Of a stretch of DNA of 54,893 nt, positions 36,066 through 44,915 are shown one piece after another. The number at the start of each line of letters is the position of its first letter. The stretch's first letter is position 1. This stretch comes from Nevskia sp. (lineage in GTDB: Bacteria; Pseudomonadota; Gammaproteobacteria; Nevskiales; Nevskiaceae), in the NCBI GenBank assembly GCA_016779605.1, contig JADHNH010000010.1:1-54893 (forward strand), written 5' to 3'. Below the pieces are notes generated by a model. That model saw nothing but the letters and a program-made list of their open reading frames with translations, made no database searches and was not told the origin of the DNA. The translations under genes were made by a program, and so were the position numbers.

Positions 36066-36872
36066 CTACCCCGCGGCGAACGCCGCGCGCACCGACCCCA
36101 GGCCCTCGATGCGGGCCTCGAACACATCGCCGGGGTTGGCCGCCACCATCGGGCCGAGCGCGCCGGACAGGACGATGTCGCCCGCCGCCAGCGGCCGGCC
36201 GGTCTCCACCATCTTGCGCGCCAGCCAGAGGGCGGCGTTGAGCGGATGGCCCAGGCAGGCCGCACCCGAGCCCTCGGACACGCCGGCGCCGCCGCGCGTC
36301 ATCCGCATCGCGCAGTCGCGCAGATCCAGGCCGTCCAGCCGCCGCGGCGTGTTGCCGAGCACGAACAGGCCGCTGGAGGCGTTGTCGGCCACCGTGTCGG
36401 CCAGCCGGATGTCCCAGTTGGCGATGCGGCTGCCGACGATCTCGATCGCCGGCAGCACGTAGGCGACGGCGCGCATGACGTCGGCCACGGTCGGCTGGGC
36501 CAGCGCCAGGTCGCGCTCGAGCACGAAGGCGATCTCGGCCTCGGCCTTGGCCTGCAGCACGCGGCCGGGTGCCACCGGCTCGCCGTCGCACACCGCCATG
36601 TCGGCGAACAGCATGCCGAAATCCGGCTGGTCCACGCCGAGCTGCTTCTGCACCGCCGCCGAGGTCAGGCCGATCTTGCGCCCCGCCAGGCGCCGGCCCT
36701 GGGCCAGCCAGCGGCGCGTGTTGATCTCCTGCACCGCGTAGCCGGCCGCGGTGTCGCCCGCGCCGATCAGGTCGCGCACCGGCGCGCAGGGCGTGCCGGT
36801 TTCGTAGGCGTGCAGCAGCCGCGCCGCCGCCTGGCGCGCCGCTTCCTGCGACCCTTCGCCGGCGGCGCTCAT
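36066..36872 (-). CDS. 2-oxopent-4-enoate hydratase-type enzyme
   Basis: A member of the hydratase/decarboxylase (MhpD/DmpE/HsaE) family, 268 residues. It adds water to the 2-hydroxydienoate released by meta-cleavage hydrolases. Motifs include [35 protein letters not shown] (metal-binding Glu region) and the VADNASSG patch. It begins at 36872 with a 4-nt overlap with the hydrolase gene and is last in the ring-degradation operon. No 4-hydroxy-2-oxovalerate aldolase or acetaldehyde dehydrogenase follows, so the lower pathway is encoded elsewhere or differs. Confidence 0.85.
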   Translation of the reverse strand: MSAAGEGSQEAARQAAARLLHAYETGTPCAPVRDLIGAGDTAAGYAVQEINTRRWLAQGRRLAGRKIGLTSAAVQKQLGVDQPDFGMLFADMAVCDGEPVAPGRVLQAKAEAEIAFVLERDLALAQPTVADVMRAVAYVLPAIEIVGSRIANWDIRLADTVADNASSGLFVLGNTPRRLDGLDLRDCAMRMTRGGAGVSEGSGAACLGHPLNAALWLARKMVETGRPLAAGDIVLSGALGPMVAANPGDVFEARIEGLGSVRAAFAAG

Positions 36873-37741
36873 GTCGCCGCCACGGTGCCGTCGCGGAAGT
36901 ACGCGCGCGCCACCCGGTTGAACTCCTCCGGCGCTTCGTACTGCGGCCAGTGCGCCGCGTCGGCGCGCATCACGTAGAGCTGCGCGCCGGCGATGCGCCG
37001 CTGCGCCGCCTGCGCGCATTCCAGGTCATGGATCGGATTGTCGCGGGTCCACAGCAGCAGGGTCGGGCAGCGGATCTGCTCCAGCGGCACCAGGAATTCG
37101 TCGTGGCGCGGCAGCATGCGGTTGACCAGCGGCGCCACCGCGCGCGCCGCTTCGCCGGTGTAGTAGCGCAGGCGCAGCTCGACCAGCTCGTCGCTGATCA
37201 GGTGATGGTTGGCCGGGTGGATCAGCCAGCCGATGCGCGCCTTGACGCTGGCGAAGCTCGGCGCCTGGTCGGCGTTGCGGCGCGACAGCGCCATGAGGTT
37301 GTCCATGTCGGCGCGGCCCTTGGCGCTGACGATCGGAATGCCGGCGGCGGTGTTGAGCATCAGGCGCCCGACCCGCTCCGGGTATTTCACCGCGAAGTAG
37401 CCGGAAACCCAGCCGCCCAGCGATTCGCCGGACAGGTGCGCACGCGCCAGCCCGAGCGCGTCCATCAGCTCGCGCAGCTGCTCGGCCAGCACCGGCGGCG
37501 TGTATTCCATCGGCTTGCGGTCGGACAGGCCGTAGCCGACGTAGTCGAAGGCGATGGTGCGGAACTCGTCGGCCAGCGGCACGATATTCTTGGCATAGGC
37601 TTCCAGGTGGCCGCCGATGCCGTGCTGGAACAGGATCGCCGGCGCGTCCCTGGGGCCGGCCTGCGCGATGCGTATGCGGCCGAATCCGGCTGTTTCGACG
37701 TAGCCGATCTCCGCCCCCAGCAGGTCAAGCCACAGCGTCAT
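36869..37741 (-). CDS. Meta-cleavage product hydrolase (alpha/beta hydrolase, BphD/HsaD-like)
   Basis: Alpha/beta hydrolase of 290 residues that cleaves the C-C bond of extradiol ring-fission products. The nucleophile is S107 in SGESLGGW, the acid lies in LWTRDNP, and the histidine is in [14 protein letters not shown]. The HGIGG oxyanion segment (residues 40-44) and the [11 protein letters not shown] motif are typical of the family. It overlaps the TetR gene upstream by 17 nt and the hydratase gene downstream by 4 nt. The order hydrolase-hydratase after extradiol dioxygenase supports the role. Confidence 0.86.
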   Translation of the reverse strand: MTLWLDLLGAEIGYVETAGFGRIRIAQAGPRDAPAILFQHGIGGHLEAYAKNIVPLADEFRTIAFDYVGYGLSDRKPMEYTPPVLAEQLRELMDALGLARAHLSGESLGGWVSGYFAVKYPERVGRLMLNTAAGIPIVSAKGRADMDNLMALSRRNADQAPSFASVKARIGWLIHPANHHLISDELVELRLRYYTGEAARAVAPLVNRMLPRHDEFLVPLEQIRCPTLLLWTRDNPIHDLECAQAAQRRIAGAQLYVMRADAAHWPQYEAPEEFNRVARAYFRDGTVAAT

Positions 37742-38435
37742 GTCGTTCTCCGTCCAGTTGCTTCAGGTGTCCCGCCAGGATCAGCTTCCATTCGTCGAGC
37801 AGCTCGCGGAACAGCGCCTCGTCGCGCTGCCACAGGGCGCGCACCGACAGGCCGCGCACGATGCTGATGGTCAGCCAGAGGATCTTGCGCGCCCGCTCCG
37901 GCGCCAGCCCGTGCCGCACCAGCACGTCGAGCCAGGCCTGCTCCACGCCCAGGCGGTTTTCGCGCGCGTATTCGAACACGCGGCCGCGCAGGCTGCCGGC
38001 CTTGGTGCCGGTCAGCACCAGGTCCAGGATCACGGCGAAGTCCTCGCCCAGGAAAAAATCCAGGCTGTCCTGGATGACCGCCTCGATCGCTTCGATCGGG
38101 TCGTCCGCCGCCGCCGTGTTCCGCGCGCGCACCACGCCGCGCGCCAGGCTGGATTGCAGCAGGTGCGCCGCGGTGGCCAGCACCAGGCTGTCCTTGGTCG
38201 GGAAGTGGTGCAGCTGCGCGCCGCGCGACACGCGTGCCACCTTCGACACCTCGGCGGTGCGCAGGCCGGCGTAACCCTTGCGCCGCAGGATGCTGGCCGC
38301 CGCCTCGACCAGGCGCAGGCGCATGTCTTCCGAGCGCTCGGCCTGGCTGCGGCGCTTGCGCACCGTCTTGCCGGCCGCGCGGGCGGCGCGCGGCCGCCGC
38401 GGCGCCGCCGCCTGCTCCCGCGCTTCAGTACTCAA
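37725..38435 (-). CDS. TetR-family regulator inside the ring-cleavage operon
   Basis: A 236-residue TetR protein with a basic N-terminal extension (RRPRAARAAGKTVRKRR), the HTH at about residues 45-95 (GYAGLRTAEVSKVARVSRGA, then LHHFPTKDSLV) and a helical ligand domain. It overlaps the ferredoxin gene by 11 nt and the hydrolase gene by 17 nt, so it is translated as part of the catabolic operon rather than from its own promoter. This suggests feedback control by a product or intermediate of the pathway. Confidence 0.88.
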   Translation of the reverse strand: MSTEAREQAAAPRRPRAARAAGKTVRKRRSQAERSEDMRLRLVEAAASILRRKGYAGLRTAEVSKVARVSRGAQLHHFPTKDSLVLATAAHLLQSSLARGVVRARNTAAADDPIEAIEAVIQDSLDFFLGEDFAVILDLVLTGTKAGSLRGRVFEYARENRLGVEQAWLDVLVRHGLAPERARKILWLTISIVRGLSVRALWQRDEALFRELLDEWKLILAGHLKQLDGERHDAVA

Positions 38436-38739
38436 GCCGCACCATGCCGTCGACGACGCTGACCGGGTAGGTTTTGAGCGGCTCGTGGCAGGGCGCCGAG
38501 CAGGCCGCGCCGGACGTCACGTCGAAAGTGCAGAAATGCCAGCCGCAGGCGACCAGGCTGCCTTCCAGCATGCCTTCTTCGGCCAGGGACGCCTGCTCGT
38601 GCGTGCAGGTATCGTCGGTGGCGTAAAAGGTGCCGCCGACGTTGTACAGCGCCAGCCGGCGCCCGTCGGGCAGCACGGCCAGGCGGATGGTGCCGCTGGG
38701 AACGTCACCGGCGGGGCAGACCACCAAGGTGTTGGGCAT
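38425..38739 (-). CDS. Rieske 2Fe-2S ferredoxin
   Basis: A small Rieske ferredoxin of 104 residues. The cluster ligands are C45 and H47 (DTCTHEQ) and C65 and H68 (ACGWHFC). It should carry electrons from the flavoprotein reductase at 34295 to the Rieske dioxygenase at 40448-42232. The ATG at 38739 is used; an earlier TTG at 38757 is less likely. It lies 22 bp after the SDR gene in the operon and overlaps the TetR gene by 11 nt. Confidence 0.9.
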   Translation of the reverse strand: MPNTLVVCPAGDVPSGTIRLAVLPDGRRLALYNVGGTFYATDDTCTHEQASLAEEGMLEGSLVACGWHFCTFDVTSGAACSAPCHEPLKTYPVSVVDGMVRLEY

Positions 38740-38761
38740 TACGGAGGGTTCCTGCAAAGGT

Positions 38762-39520
38762 TTACAGCATGGTAGTGCCGCCGTTGACGCTGATCACCTG
38801 CCCGGTGACGAATCCGGCTTCCGGCCCGGCCAGGTAGGCAACCATCGAGGCGACTTCCCACATTTCGCCGGCGCGCCCCATCGGCACGATCGAGGTGACC
38901 TTGCGCGCCAGCTCCGGGTTGCGCTGCGCCACCTCGGCGAGCTGCGGCGTGTTGACCACGCAGGGCGCCACCGTGTTCACGGTGATGCCGCACTGGGCGA
39001 ACTCGCGCGCCAGGCCGGTGGTCATGCCGTGCATGCCGCCCTTGGCGGCGTTGTAGGCGGCATGGTCCCACAGGCCGTTGCGCACCGAGTCCGCGCCGAT
39101 GTTGACGATGCGGCCGTAACCCTTGGCCTGCATCACGCGCAGGGCATGCCAGCAGCACCAGATCGCGGTCCACAGGTTGCGGTCGATGGTCAGCCGCAGC
39201 GTGTCCGACGTGTGCTCCAGGAACGGCCGCAGCACGCCGCCGCCGGCATTGTTCACCAGGATATCCAGGGTGCCGAAATTCTCCTGCGCCGCGGCGACGG
39301 TGCGCGCCGCCACCGCTTCCTGCGCGAGGTCGCCGGCCACCGCCACCGCCTGCGCACCGGCGGCGCGCAGCTTCGCCGCCGCGGCATCCAGCAGCGCCGT
39401 GTCGGCGTCGGCCAGCACCAGGCGCGCGCCGTCGGCGGCGAAGCGCTCGGCCACCGCGTAGCCGATGCCGCGTGCGGAGCCGGTCACCACGGCCACCCGC
39501 CCCTCCAGCGGCCGGCTCAT
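38762..39520 (-). CDS. SDR dehydrogenase, probable cis-dihydrodiol dehydrogenase
   Basis: Short-chain dehydrogenase of 252 residues. It has the NAD-binding motif TGSARGIG (residues 13-20), NNAG (90-93), catalytic S145, Y156 and K160 (YNAAK), and the C-terminal VNGGTTML. By position between the extradiol dioxygenase and the ferredoxin it probably re-aromatises the cis-dihydrodiol made by the ring dioxygenase to a catechol. The start at 39520 overlaps the stop of the extradiol gene in an ATGA arrangement. A generic 3-oxoacyl reductase is the alternative. Confidence 0.82.
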   Translation of the reverse strand: MSRPLEGRVAVVTGSARGIGYAVAERFAADGARLVLADADTALLDAAAAKLRAAGAQAVAVAGDLAQEAVAARTVAAAQENFGTLDILVNNAGGGVLRPFLEHTSDTLRLTIDRNLWTAIWCCWHALRVMQAKGYGRIVNIGADSVRNGLWDHAAYNAAKGGMHGMTTGLAREFAQCGITVNTVAPCVVNTPQLAEVAQRNPELARKVTSIVPMGRAGEMWEVASMVAYLAGPEAGFVTGQVISVNGGTTML

Positions 39521-40440
39521 GCCGCGGCCCCGGCGGCCTGCTCGATGCAGCCGGTCTTGCCGAAGGCCGGCGCCGGCAGGCTGCCCCAGGTGTCCAGGGT
39601 CTCCGGGCGCGGCTCGAGCAGGCGCGGCTCGCGCGCGCCTTCCTCGGGAAACTTCTCCATGCCGAAACTGTATTCGACGGTCATGCCGTCCGGATCCAGG
39701 AAATAGATGAAGATGCTTTCCGAAGGCAGGTGCCGCCCGGGGCCGAACACGATCTCCACACCCGCTTTTTTCATGCGGTTCATGGCGCGGCCGACGTCGT
39801 CGATGTCGCGCACCATGAAGTTGACGTGGTTGAGGTGATCGTCGGCGCCGGCCAGCAGCGCCATCGAGTGGTGCAGCGGGTTCGGGTGGCAGCGCAGGAA
39901 CGCGGCGAAGCCCGGCACATGGTCCGACACCTTGAAGCCGAGCTGGCCGGTGACGAAGGCCAGCGCCTGGTCCAGGTGCTGCAGGTTGAACACCACGTGG
40001 CCGAGCCGCTCGATGCAGGCCACGCCCGGCTCGCAGGGCAGCGCCATGTGCATCATCTGCGAATAGTATTCCACGCACAGCCCGCAGTGCGGCAGGCGGA
40101 AGCGGAACGCCGGGCCGATGCGCAGCGCGCGGCATTCGGCGGGGTCCACGTTTTCCGCCGCCAGTCCAAGGGCCTCAACATGGGCGCGCGCGGCGTCGAC
40201 GTCCGCCGCGCTCTCCAGCTCGAACGCCACGCGCTTGACGCCGGGCTGGGCGGACGGGTACAGCAGCAGGCAGTGGTGGTCGCGGCTGCAGCGCAGCGCC
40301 ACCGGCCCTTCGCCGGCCTCGCTCACCGCCAGGCCGACCAGCTCGCTGTAGAAGCGCCGGCTGCGCTCGACGTCGCTGACGTTCAGCGCGACGTAGCCGA
40401 GGCGGCGGTAACGGAACGGGAATTTCACGGGTGCGTTCAT
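39517..40440 (-). CDS. Extradiol ring-cleavage dioxygenase (type I, VOC fold)
   Basis: A two-domain vicinal-oxygen-chelate dioxygenase of 307 residues, which cleaves a catechol next to the diol. The C-terminal domain keeps the iron triad H148 (RLGHVVFN), H205 (HLNHVNFM) and E256 (MTVEYSFGM) and the second-shell histidine pair in PLHHSM near 190. The N-terminal domain is the usual inactive copy. Size and motifs match BphC-like proteins. It is 7 bp downstream of the dioxygenase beta-subunit gene and overlaps the SDR gene by 4 nt. Confidence 0.9.
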   Translation of the reverse strand: MNAPVKFPFRYRRLGYVALNVSDVERSRRFYSELVGLAVSEAGEGPVALRCSRDHHCLLLYPSAQPGVKRVAFELESAADVDAARAHVEALGLAAENVDPAECRALRIGPAFRFRLPHCGLCVEYYSQMMHMALPCEPGVACIERLGHVVFNLQHLDQALAFVTGQLGFKVSDHVPGFAAFLRCHPNPLHHSMALLAGADDHLNHVNFMVRDIDDVGRAMNRMKKAGVEIVFGPGRHLPSESIFIYFLDPDGMTVEYSFGMEKFPEEGAREPRLLEPRPETLDTWGSLPAPAFGKTGCIEQAAGAAA

Positions 40441-40447
40441 CGGTGGC

Positions 40448-40939
40448 TCACAGGATGATGCTGATGCGGCCGTTGGGCCGCAGGCCGTCCATGTCCAGCA
40501 GGCAGCGCTTCTCGCGGATGCGCAGGCCCTCGGCGGTCACCGCCAGGCGGTAGCGGTAGCTGCCGATGTAGGTCTCGGTCAGGCCGCCCTTGGTGCGGTA
40601 GGTGACGACCGCCGCGCCCACGTCCAGTTCGTCGCCGCGGCGTGCGCGGATGCGCACGTTGCTGACCAGGTGGCGCGTCTTCGAGCGCGGGTACTCGGCG
40701 TGCGCGGTGCGCTTGAGCAGGCGCTCGACGCGCTGTTCCAGGCGGAAGCGGTCGTCGGCGACGTAGAACAGGCTGGTGTCGGGCGATGCGTCGGGGGCGA
40801 CGTCGGTTGCCGGCACGTAATAGTGGGCGTCGGCGGTGAACAGGCCGAGCCATTCCTTGAGGCGCCATTCGTCGAGCAGCTCGGCCTCCAGGAACATGAA
40901 GTCTTCCACCGCGTCGCGGGTCACGCTGTCGTTGGCCAT
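40448..40939 (-). CDS. Aromatic-ring-hydroxylating dioxygenase beta subunit
   Basis: A 163-residue NTF2-like small subunit that stabilises the alpha subunit. Family features are the N-terminal EDFMFLEAELLDEWRLKEWL, ADAHYYVPATDV, and a C-terminal segment ending KRCLLDMDGLRPNGRISIIL-like. It lies 12 bp after the alpha gene with gagg upstream, and 7 bp before the extradiol gene, giving a tight alpha-beta-extradiol order. Confidence 0.9.
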   Translation of the reverse strand: MANDSVTRDAVEDFMFLEAELLDEWRLKEWLGLFTADAHYYVPATDVAPDASPDTSLFYVADDRFRLEQRVERLLKRTAHAEYPRSKTRHLVSNVRIRARRGDELDVGAAVVTYRTKGGLTETYIGSYRYRLAVTAEGLRIREKRCLLDMDGLRPNGRISIIL

Positions 40940-40951
40940 GTCGGGTTGTCC

Positions 40952-42232
40952 TCAGCGCGCCGCGCCGACGCAGCGGTTCCAGTGGCTCCAGAACGCGCGC
41001 ATCTGCAGCTCGTCGTCGTAGGCGGGTTGGGCCTTGCCCATGCCCTTGGAGATGTCGCTCCAGGGCGCTTCGCCGGCGTTTTCGAAGCCGCGCTGGCACT
41101 GCTCCAGCGCCTCCACGTCGTCCGGCGTGGCGAAGCCGCCCGGCCCCAGGAACTCCAGGAAGTTGTGCAGGCGGTACTTGCGCGCCCAGGCGTTCTCCTC
41201 GCGCGGCGCCAGTGCCCAGCCGTACACCTGCATTTCGTCCGGCGCGGTCGGGTAATAGGTGCGCACGGTGATGGCCATGATGTCGTTGACCACCAGGTTG
41301 GGGAAGATGAACAGGTTGCGGTTGGAGCAGGCGATGCGGCGCGCGCGCGCGGCGCCGAAGCGCTGCTCCAGGCGGCCGTAGATGGCGTCGATCTCGCGCC
41401 TGCCCTCCTCGCCCCACAGCGGGATCCACTGCGCCACCGGCCGGCCCCAGGGGGCGCGGTACTCGATCACCGCATGGCCGTTGCCGAGGTCGTAGGCCTG
41501 GCCCTCGAACGGCACCGGCGACATGCTGCCGTTGGAGTTGCGCAGGTAGTCGACGTAGGTGGCGTGGGTGTTGATCGCGTGGTAGCCGTCGATGCTGTTC
41601 TCGGTGAGCAGCTTCCAGTTGGCGCGGATGGTGTACTCCTGGGTGCCGCCGACCAGGGTCATGCCGGCTTCCGACTGGTCGCAGACCACGTCGAGCCATT
41701 CGCGCGCCTGCCCCAGGTAGTCCGCCAGCGGCGGCGCGTCGCGGTCGAAGCAGACGAACCAGAAGTCGCGGTAGCCCTCCAGCCGCGGCACGCGCACCAG
41801 GTTGCCCGCGCCTTCGCTGTTGAAGTCGGCGGCGTAGCATTCCTTGCCCGGCTGGCTGCGCAGGGCGCCGTCGGCGCCGAACACCCAGCCGTGGTAGAAG
41901 CACTGGAACGACTTGGCGTTGCCGCTGCGCTCGCGGCACACCTGCGCACCGCGGTGCGGGCAGGCGTTGAAGAAGGCGTTGACCCGGCTCTGCGCGTCGC
42001 GCGTGAACAGGATGGTGCGCCGGGCCACCGTGCGGGTGACGAAATCGTTGGGCTTTTCCAGCTCGGAGCCGTGCCCGAGGTAAAGCCAGCAGCGGTTGAA
42101 GATCTCCGCGTACTCGGCGCGCAGGATGCCGGGATCGACGAAGCTGCGGCGCGACACCTTGAAGGTGTTGCGCGCCGCGTCGACCCGCACCAGCGGCTCC
42201 GCGCCGGACGGTGTAGCTTGGTTCACGCTCAT
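40952..42232 (-). CDS. Aromatic-ring-hydroxylating dioxygenase alpha subunit (Rieske)
   Basis: The catalytic subunit of a Rieske non-heme iron oxygenase, 426 residues. The Rieske cluster is bound by C91 and H93 (NACPHRG) and C111 and H114 (CFYHGW). The mononuclear iron site is in DGYHAINTH with H218 and H223 as ligands and a bridging aspartate just before (D216). It starts the eight-gene operon alpha, beta, extradiol, SDR, ferredoxin, TetR, hydrolase, hydratase. It should cis-dihydroxylate an aromatic ring; the substrate (monoaromatic, bicyclic or diterpenoid) cannot be read from sequence. Confidence 0.92.
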   Translation of the reverse strand: MSVNQATPSGAEPLVRVDAARNTFKVSRRSFVDPGILRAEYAEIFNRCWLYLGHGSELEKPNDFVTRTVARRTILFTRDAQSRVNAFFNACPHRGAQVCRERSGNAKSFQCFYHGWVFGADGALRSQPGKECYAADFNSEGAGNLVRVPRLEGYRDFWFVCFDRDAPPLADYLGQAREWLDVVCDQSEAGMTLVGGTQEYTIRANWKLLTENSIDGYHAINTHATYVDYLRNSNGSMSPVPFEGQAYDLGNGHAVIEYRAPWGRPVAQWIPLWGEEGRREIDAIYGRLEQRFGAARARRIACSNRNLFIFPNLVVNDIMAITVRTYYPTAPDEMQVYGWALAPREENAWARKYRLHNFLEFLGPGGFATPDDVEALEQCQRGFENAGEAPWSDISKGMGKAQPAYDDELQMRAFWSHWNRCVGAAR

Positions 42233-42538
42233 GATTGCGATATCCGGTAAACCCAGAACCTGTGATCGAATTGTGGCCGGTGCGTCGTGCGGCTTGTTCC
42301 GCCCGCGCCCACCTGCGGCGGCGGCATGCCGCGCACTCGACAGCCGCTGCGGAGGTAACGTAGCATATCAATACACAAACAGTCCAGACGGCTTGTAAAT
42401 GTGCAGGAACCGTTGCACGGCAAGACGTGCAGACACTTGCGGCAAGCCCGACTACTCCGGAGGAGCGCCGATGAGAACCCATAGAGCTGCCAGCGCCCGC
42501 ATGCGCCCGACCGGCAGCGCGCAGGCGCGGTGCACGCC
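42233..42538. other. Divergent control region of the ring-dioxygenase operon
   Basis: About 306 bp between the Rieske alpha gene (minus) and the aldolase-like gene (plus), without its own ORF. It contains the candidate operon promoter listed next and an AT-richer patch at 42355-42420. No convincing palindromic operator was found. Confidence 0.4.
42370..42399 (-). promoter_or_regulatory. Candidate promoter for the ring-dioxygenase operon
   Basis: On the minus strand TTTACA (42394-42399) and TGTATT (42370-42375) are spaced 18 bp and fit sigma-70 boxes at 5 of 6 and 4 of 6 positions. Predicted transcripts start near 42363 and leave a leader of about 130 nt before the alpha-subunit ATG. Confidence 0.35.
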
Positions 42539-43213
42539 ATGACCGAAGACCTGCAGCGCACGGTACGGCTGGCGGCGCGGGCGCTGGCGCGCGGCCAGCT
42601 GGTGCACGCCTACGGCCATTGCAGCGCGCGCATCGACGCCGCCAGCTTCCTGGTCTGCGCGGCCCGGCCGATGGGCACGATCGCCGCCGGCGAAGCCGGC
42701 ACGGTGATCCCGGTGGACGGGCCGCTGCCGGACGGCGTGCTGGGCGAGGTGCGCATCCACCAAGCGATTTACCGCGCGCGGCCCGAGATCGGCGCGGTGT
42801 GCCGGATCATGCCGCCGCAGACCATGCTGCTGTCGCTGTTGCGCCGCACGCCGCGGCCGCGCCACGGCTTCGGCGCCTACTTCGCCCCTGCCCCGCCCCT
42901 GTGGGACGACCCGCGCCTGCTGCGCGACGACGCCGCGGCCGCGCGCCTGGCGGCGACGCTGGGCCCGGCCAAGGCCATCGTCATGCGCGCCAACGGCGCG
43001 GTGACGGCGGGCGTGGACCTGGTCGAGGCGGTGGCGCTGGCCTGGTTCCTCGAAGAGGCGGCGCGGGTGGAAGTGGGCGTGACCGGCCTACGCGCCGACG
43101 GTCCCGAGACCCTGCTCACGCAGGAGGAGACCGTGGCCCGCCAGGTCACCGCCGGGCGCGTCTACGAGCGCATGTGGGAGTACCTGACGCACGGCGACCC
43201 GGAGGCGGGCTGA
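42539..43213 (+). CDS. Class II aldolase/adducin-family protein with an altered metal site
   Basis: A 224-residue protein of the class II aldolase/adducin fold. The first motif AYGHCSARI is intact. The usual HxHPP metal site is replaced by CRIMPPQTM, so two metal-ligand histidines are missing, and the third region reads RANGAVTAG as in phthalate or related decarboxylase-like members. It may be a decarboxylase or a non-catalytic relative. Starts are ATG 42539 or GTG 42530 in the same frame. It is divergent from the ring operon and ends 15 bp before the convergent LhgO gene. Confidence 0.8.
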   Translation: MTEDLQRTVRLAARALARGQLVHAYGHCSARIDAASFLVCAARPMGTIAAGEAGTVIPVDGPLPDGVLGEVRIHQAIYRARPEIGAVCRIMPPQTMLLSLLRRTPRPRHGFGAYFAPAPPLWDDPRLLRDDAAAARLAATLGPAKAIVMRANGAVTAGVDLVEAVALAWFLEEAARVEVGVTGLRADGPETLLTQEETVARQVTAGRVYERMWEYLTHGDPEAG

Positions 43214-43228
43214 ATACCGGCGCGCGCT

Positions 43229-44425
43229 TCAAGCATCCAGGGCCGCCGCCTGCCGGGCGACTTCGCGGCCGATCGGCAGCGCCGATGTCGCCGCCGGGGA
43301 TGGCGCATTGCAGACGTGGATGGTTCGCCGCGTTCTGCGGATGAGGAAGTCGTGCACGATGCTGCCGTCCGCCATCACCGCCTGCGCCCGCACGCCGGGC
43401 GGGTGGCTTTGAAGATCGCCGACGGTGAGCTCGGGGCAATATTTCCGGCACTGCGCCAGATAGCGGCGCTTCAGCAGCGAGTTCATGAATTCGCCCGCGC
43501 CCGAGCGCAGGTTCTGCTGCGCCAGGCGCCAGAAGCCGGCATAGAGCAGCGTGTCGGCGGCATCCCTGGCATCGAAGGCAAGCCGGCCGTAGCCTTCGCG
43601 CTTGAAGCTGAGCACCGCGTTGGGCCCCACCGTGACATAGCCGCCGATCATGCGCGTGAGGTGCACCCCCAGGAACGGCAAGCCCGGGTCCGGCACCGGG
43701 TAAATGAGGTGGCTGACGATGTTGTTCTTATCCGTTCCCAAGCGGTAATACTCGCCGCGGAACGGCACGATCCGGAAATCGTCGCCCACGCCGCACCAGC
43801 GCGCCACGCGGTCCGCAAACAAGCCCGCGCAGGCGACGGCCCGGCGCGCGCGATGCGATTCCCGGCTGGTGTCGATGGCGACATGCTCTTTTTCTTCACG
43901 CACGCCGTTGACGCATTCGCCGGTGCGGATTTCGCCGCCGCCCTGGACGAATTCGTCGGCCAGTGCCTGCGTCACCTTCGAATAGTCGACGATGGCGGTG
44001 GAAGGGACGAACATCGCCCGCAGGCCGCTGATGCGCGGCTCGCGGCGCCGCAGCTCCGCCTGGTCGAGCCGTTCGAACGCAATGGCGTTTTCGCGGGTCC
44101 GTTGCTCGAGGGCTGCCAGCCGGCCAAGCTCGAGCTCATTGGTGGCGACGATCAGCTTGCCGCAGCGCTCGACCGGGATCGCGCGCCGCTGGCACAGCCG
44201 CAGCGTCTCTTCGGCGCCTTCCTTGCACAGCTTGGCCTTGAGGCTGCCGGGCTGGTAGTAGACGCCGGCGTGGATGACGCCGCTATTGCGCCCGGTCTGA
44301 TGCTGCGCCAGGCCGCGTTCCTTTTCGATCACCACGATCCGGCCGCCGGGCCGCTCGCGCAGCAGGTTCCACGCCGCGGAGATGCCGACGATGCCGCCGC
44401 CGATGACCGCGTAGTCGTACACCAT
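43229..44425 (-). CDS. lhgO: L-2-hydroxyglutarate oxidase (LhgO/YgaF)
   Basis: An FAD-dependent DAO-fold oxidase of 398 residues that oxidises L-2-hydroxyglutarate to 2-oxoglutarate and feeds electrons to the membrane quinone pool. It has the dinucleotide motif IGGGIVGISAAWNL (residues 9-22), the LhgO-type LAQHQTGRNSGVIHAGVYY, the C-terminal HVCNAPSPAATSALPIG and FLGVHLTRMIGG. It is 5 bp downstream of a DUF1330 gene. In a catabolic locus it may act on another 2-hydroxy acid. The TTG at 44434 is less likely than the ATG at 44425. Confidence 0.87.
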   Translation of the reverse strand: MVYDYAVIGGGIVGISAAWNLLRERPGGRIVVIEKERGLAQHQTGRNSGVIHAGVYYQPGSLKAKLCKEGAEETLRLCQRRAIPVERCGKLIVATNELELGRLAALEQRTRENAIAFERLDQAELRRREPRISGLRAMFVPSTAIVDYSKVTQALADEFVQGGGEIRTGECVNGVREEKEHVAIDTSRESHRARRAVACAGLFADRVARWCGVGDDFRIVPFRGEYYRLGTDKNNIVSHLIYPVPDPGLPFLGVHLTRMIGGYVTVGPNAVLSFKREGYGRLAFDARDAADTLLYAGFWRLAQQNLRSGAGEFMNSLLKRRYLAQCRKYCPELTVGDLQSHPPGVRAQAVMADGSIVHDFLIRRTRRTIHVCNAPSPAATSALPIGREVARQAAALDA

Positions 44426-44430
44426 GCGCC

Positions 44431-44832
44431 TCAAGGTCCATTGAACTTGCTGTAGGACTCGCGCGCGGCGACGATCACGTGATCCGCCGTACCGTTCAAG
44501 CGATGCGGATTCGCCTGGTTCTCGTATTCGGCGGACGTCATCATGTCGACGAATGCGGCCCGCGACGGATAGCGCACCAGCACGATGAAGTCCCAGGCGG
44601 CCTGATCCGGGGTGCCCAGCGCGACGGCCTCGGCGGTTCCCGCCCAGATGATGGTGCCGCCGCGCGCCTTGATCATCGGCAGGGTCAGCGCGCTGTAGCG
44701 CTTGTAGGCATCCCAGCCCGAGCCATCGCCATCGGCGGCGCGCTCGCGCAGGCGCACCAGGTTGACCATCGTCACCGGGCCTTCGTCGGGCAATCCCTCG
44801 AGGTCCGCGAGATTGAGGGTTTCAACCGCCAT
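44431..44832 (-). CDS. DUF1330-family protein
   Basis: A 133-residue ferredoxin-like fold protein (Dabb/DUF1330 type). Visible features are PVTMVNLVRLRERA at the N-terminus, YSALTLPMIKARGG and IVLVRYPSRAAFVDMMTSAEY. These proteins are common beside flavin oxidases and catabolic genes but have no proven activity. It precedes the LhgO gene by 5 bp and follows an acyl-CoA synthetase gene by 83 bp on the same strand. Confidence 0.82.
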   Translation of the reverse strand: MAVETLNLADLEGLPDEGPVTMVNLVRLRERAADGDGSGWDAYKRYSALTLPMIKARGGTIIWAGTAEAVALGTPDQAAWDFIVLVRYPSRAAFVDMMTSAEYENQANPHRLNGTADHVIVAARESYSKFNGP

Positions 44833-44915
44833 CGTTCAGCCTCCTGCGCATGGTGGACGCGCTGTCGCCGCGCATTTGCAGGCGCGCGTTTCGACCAGAC
44901 CCGCTTGAGCACCCA

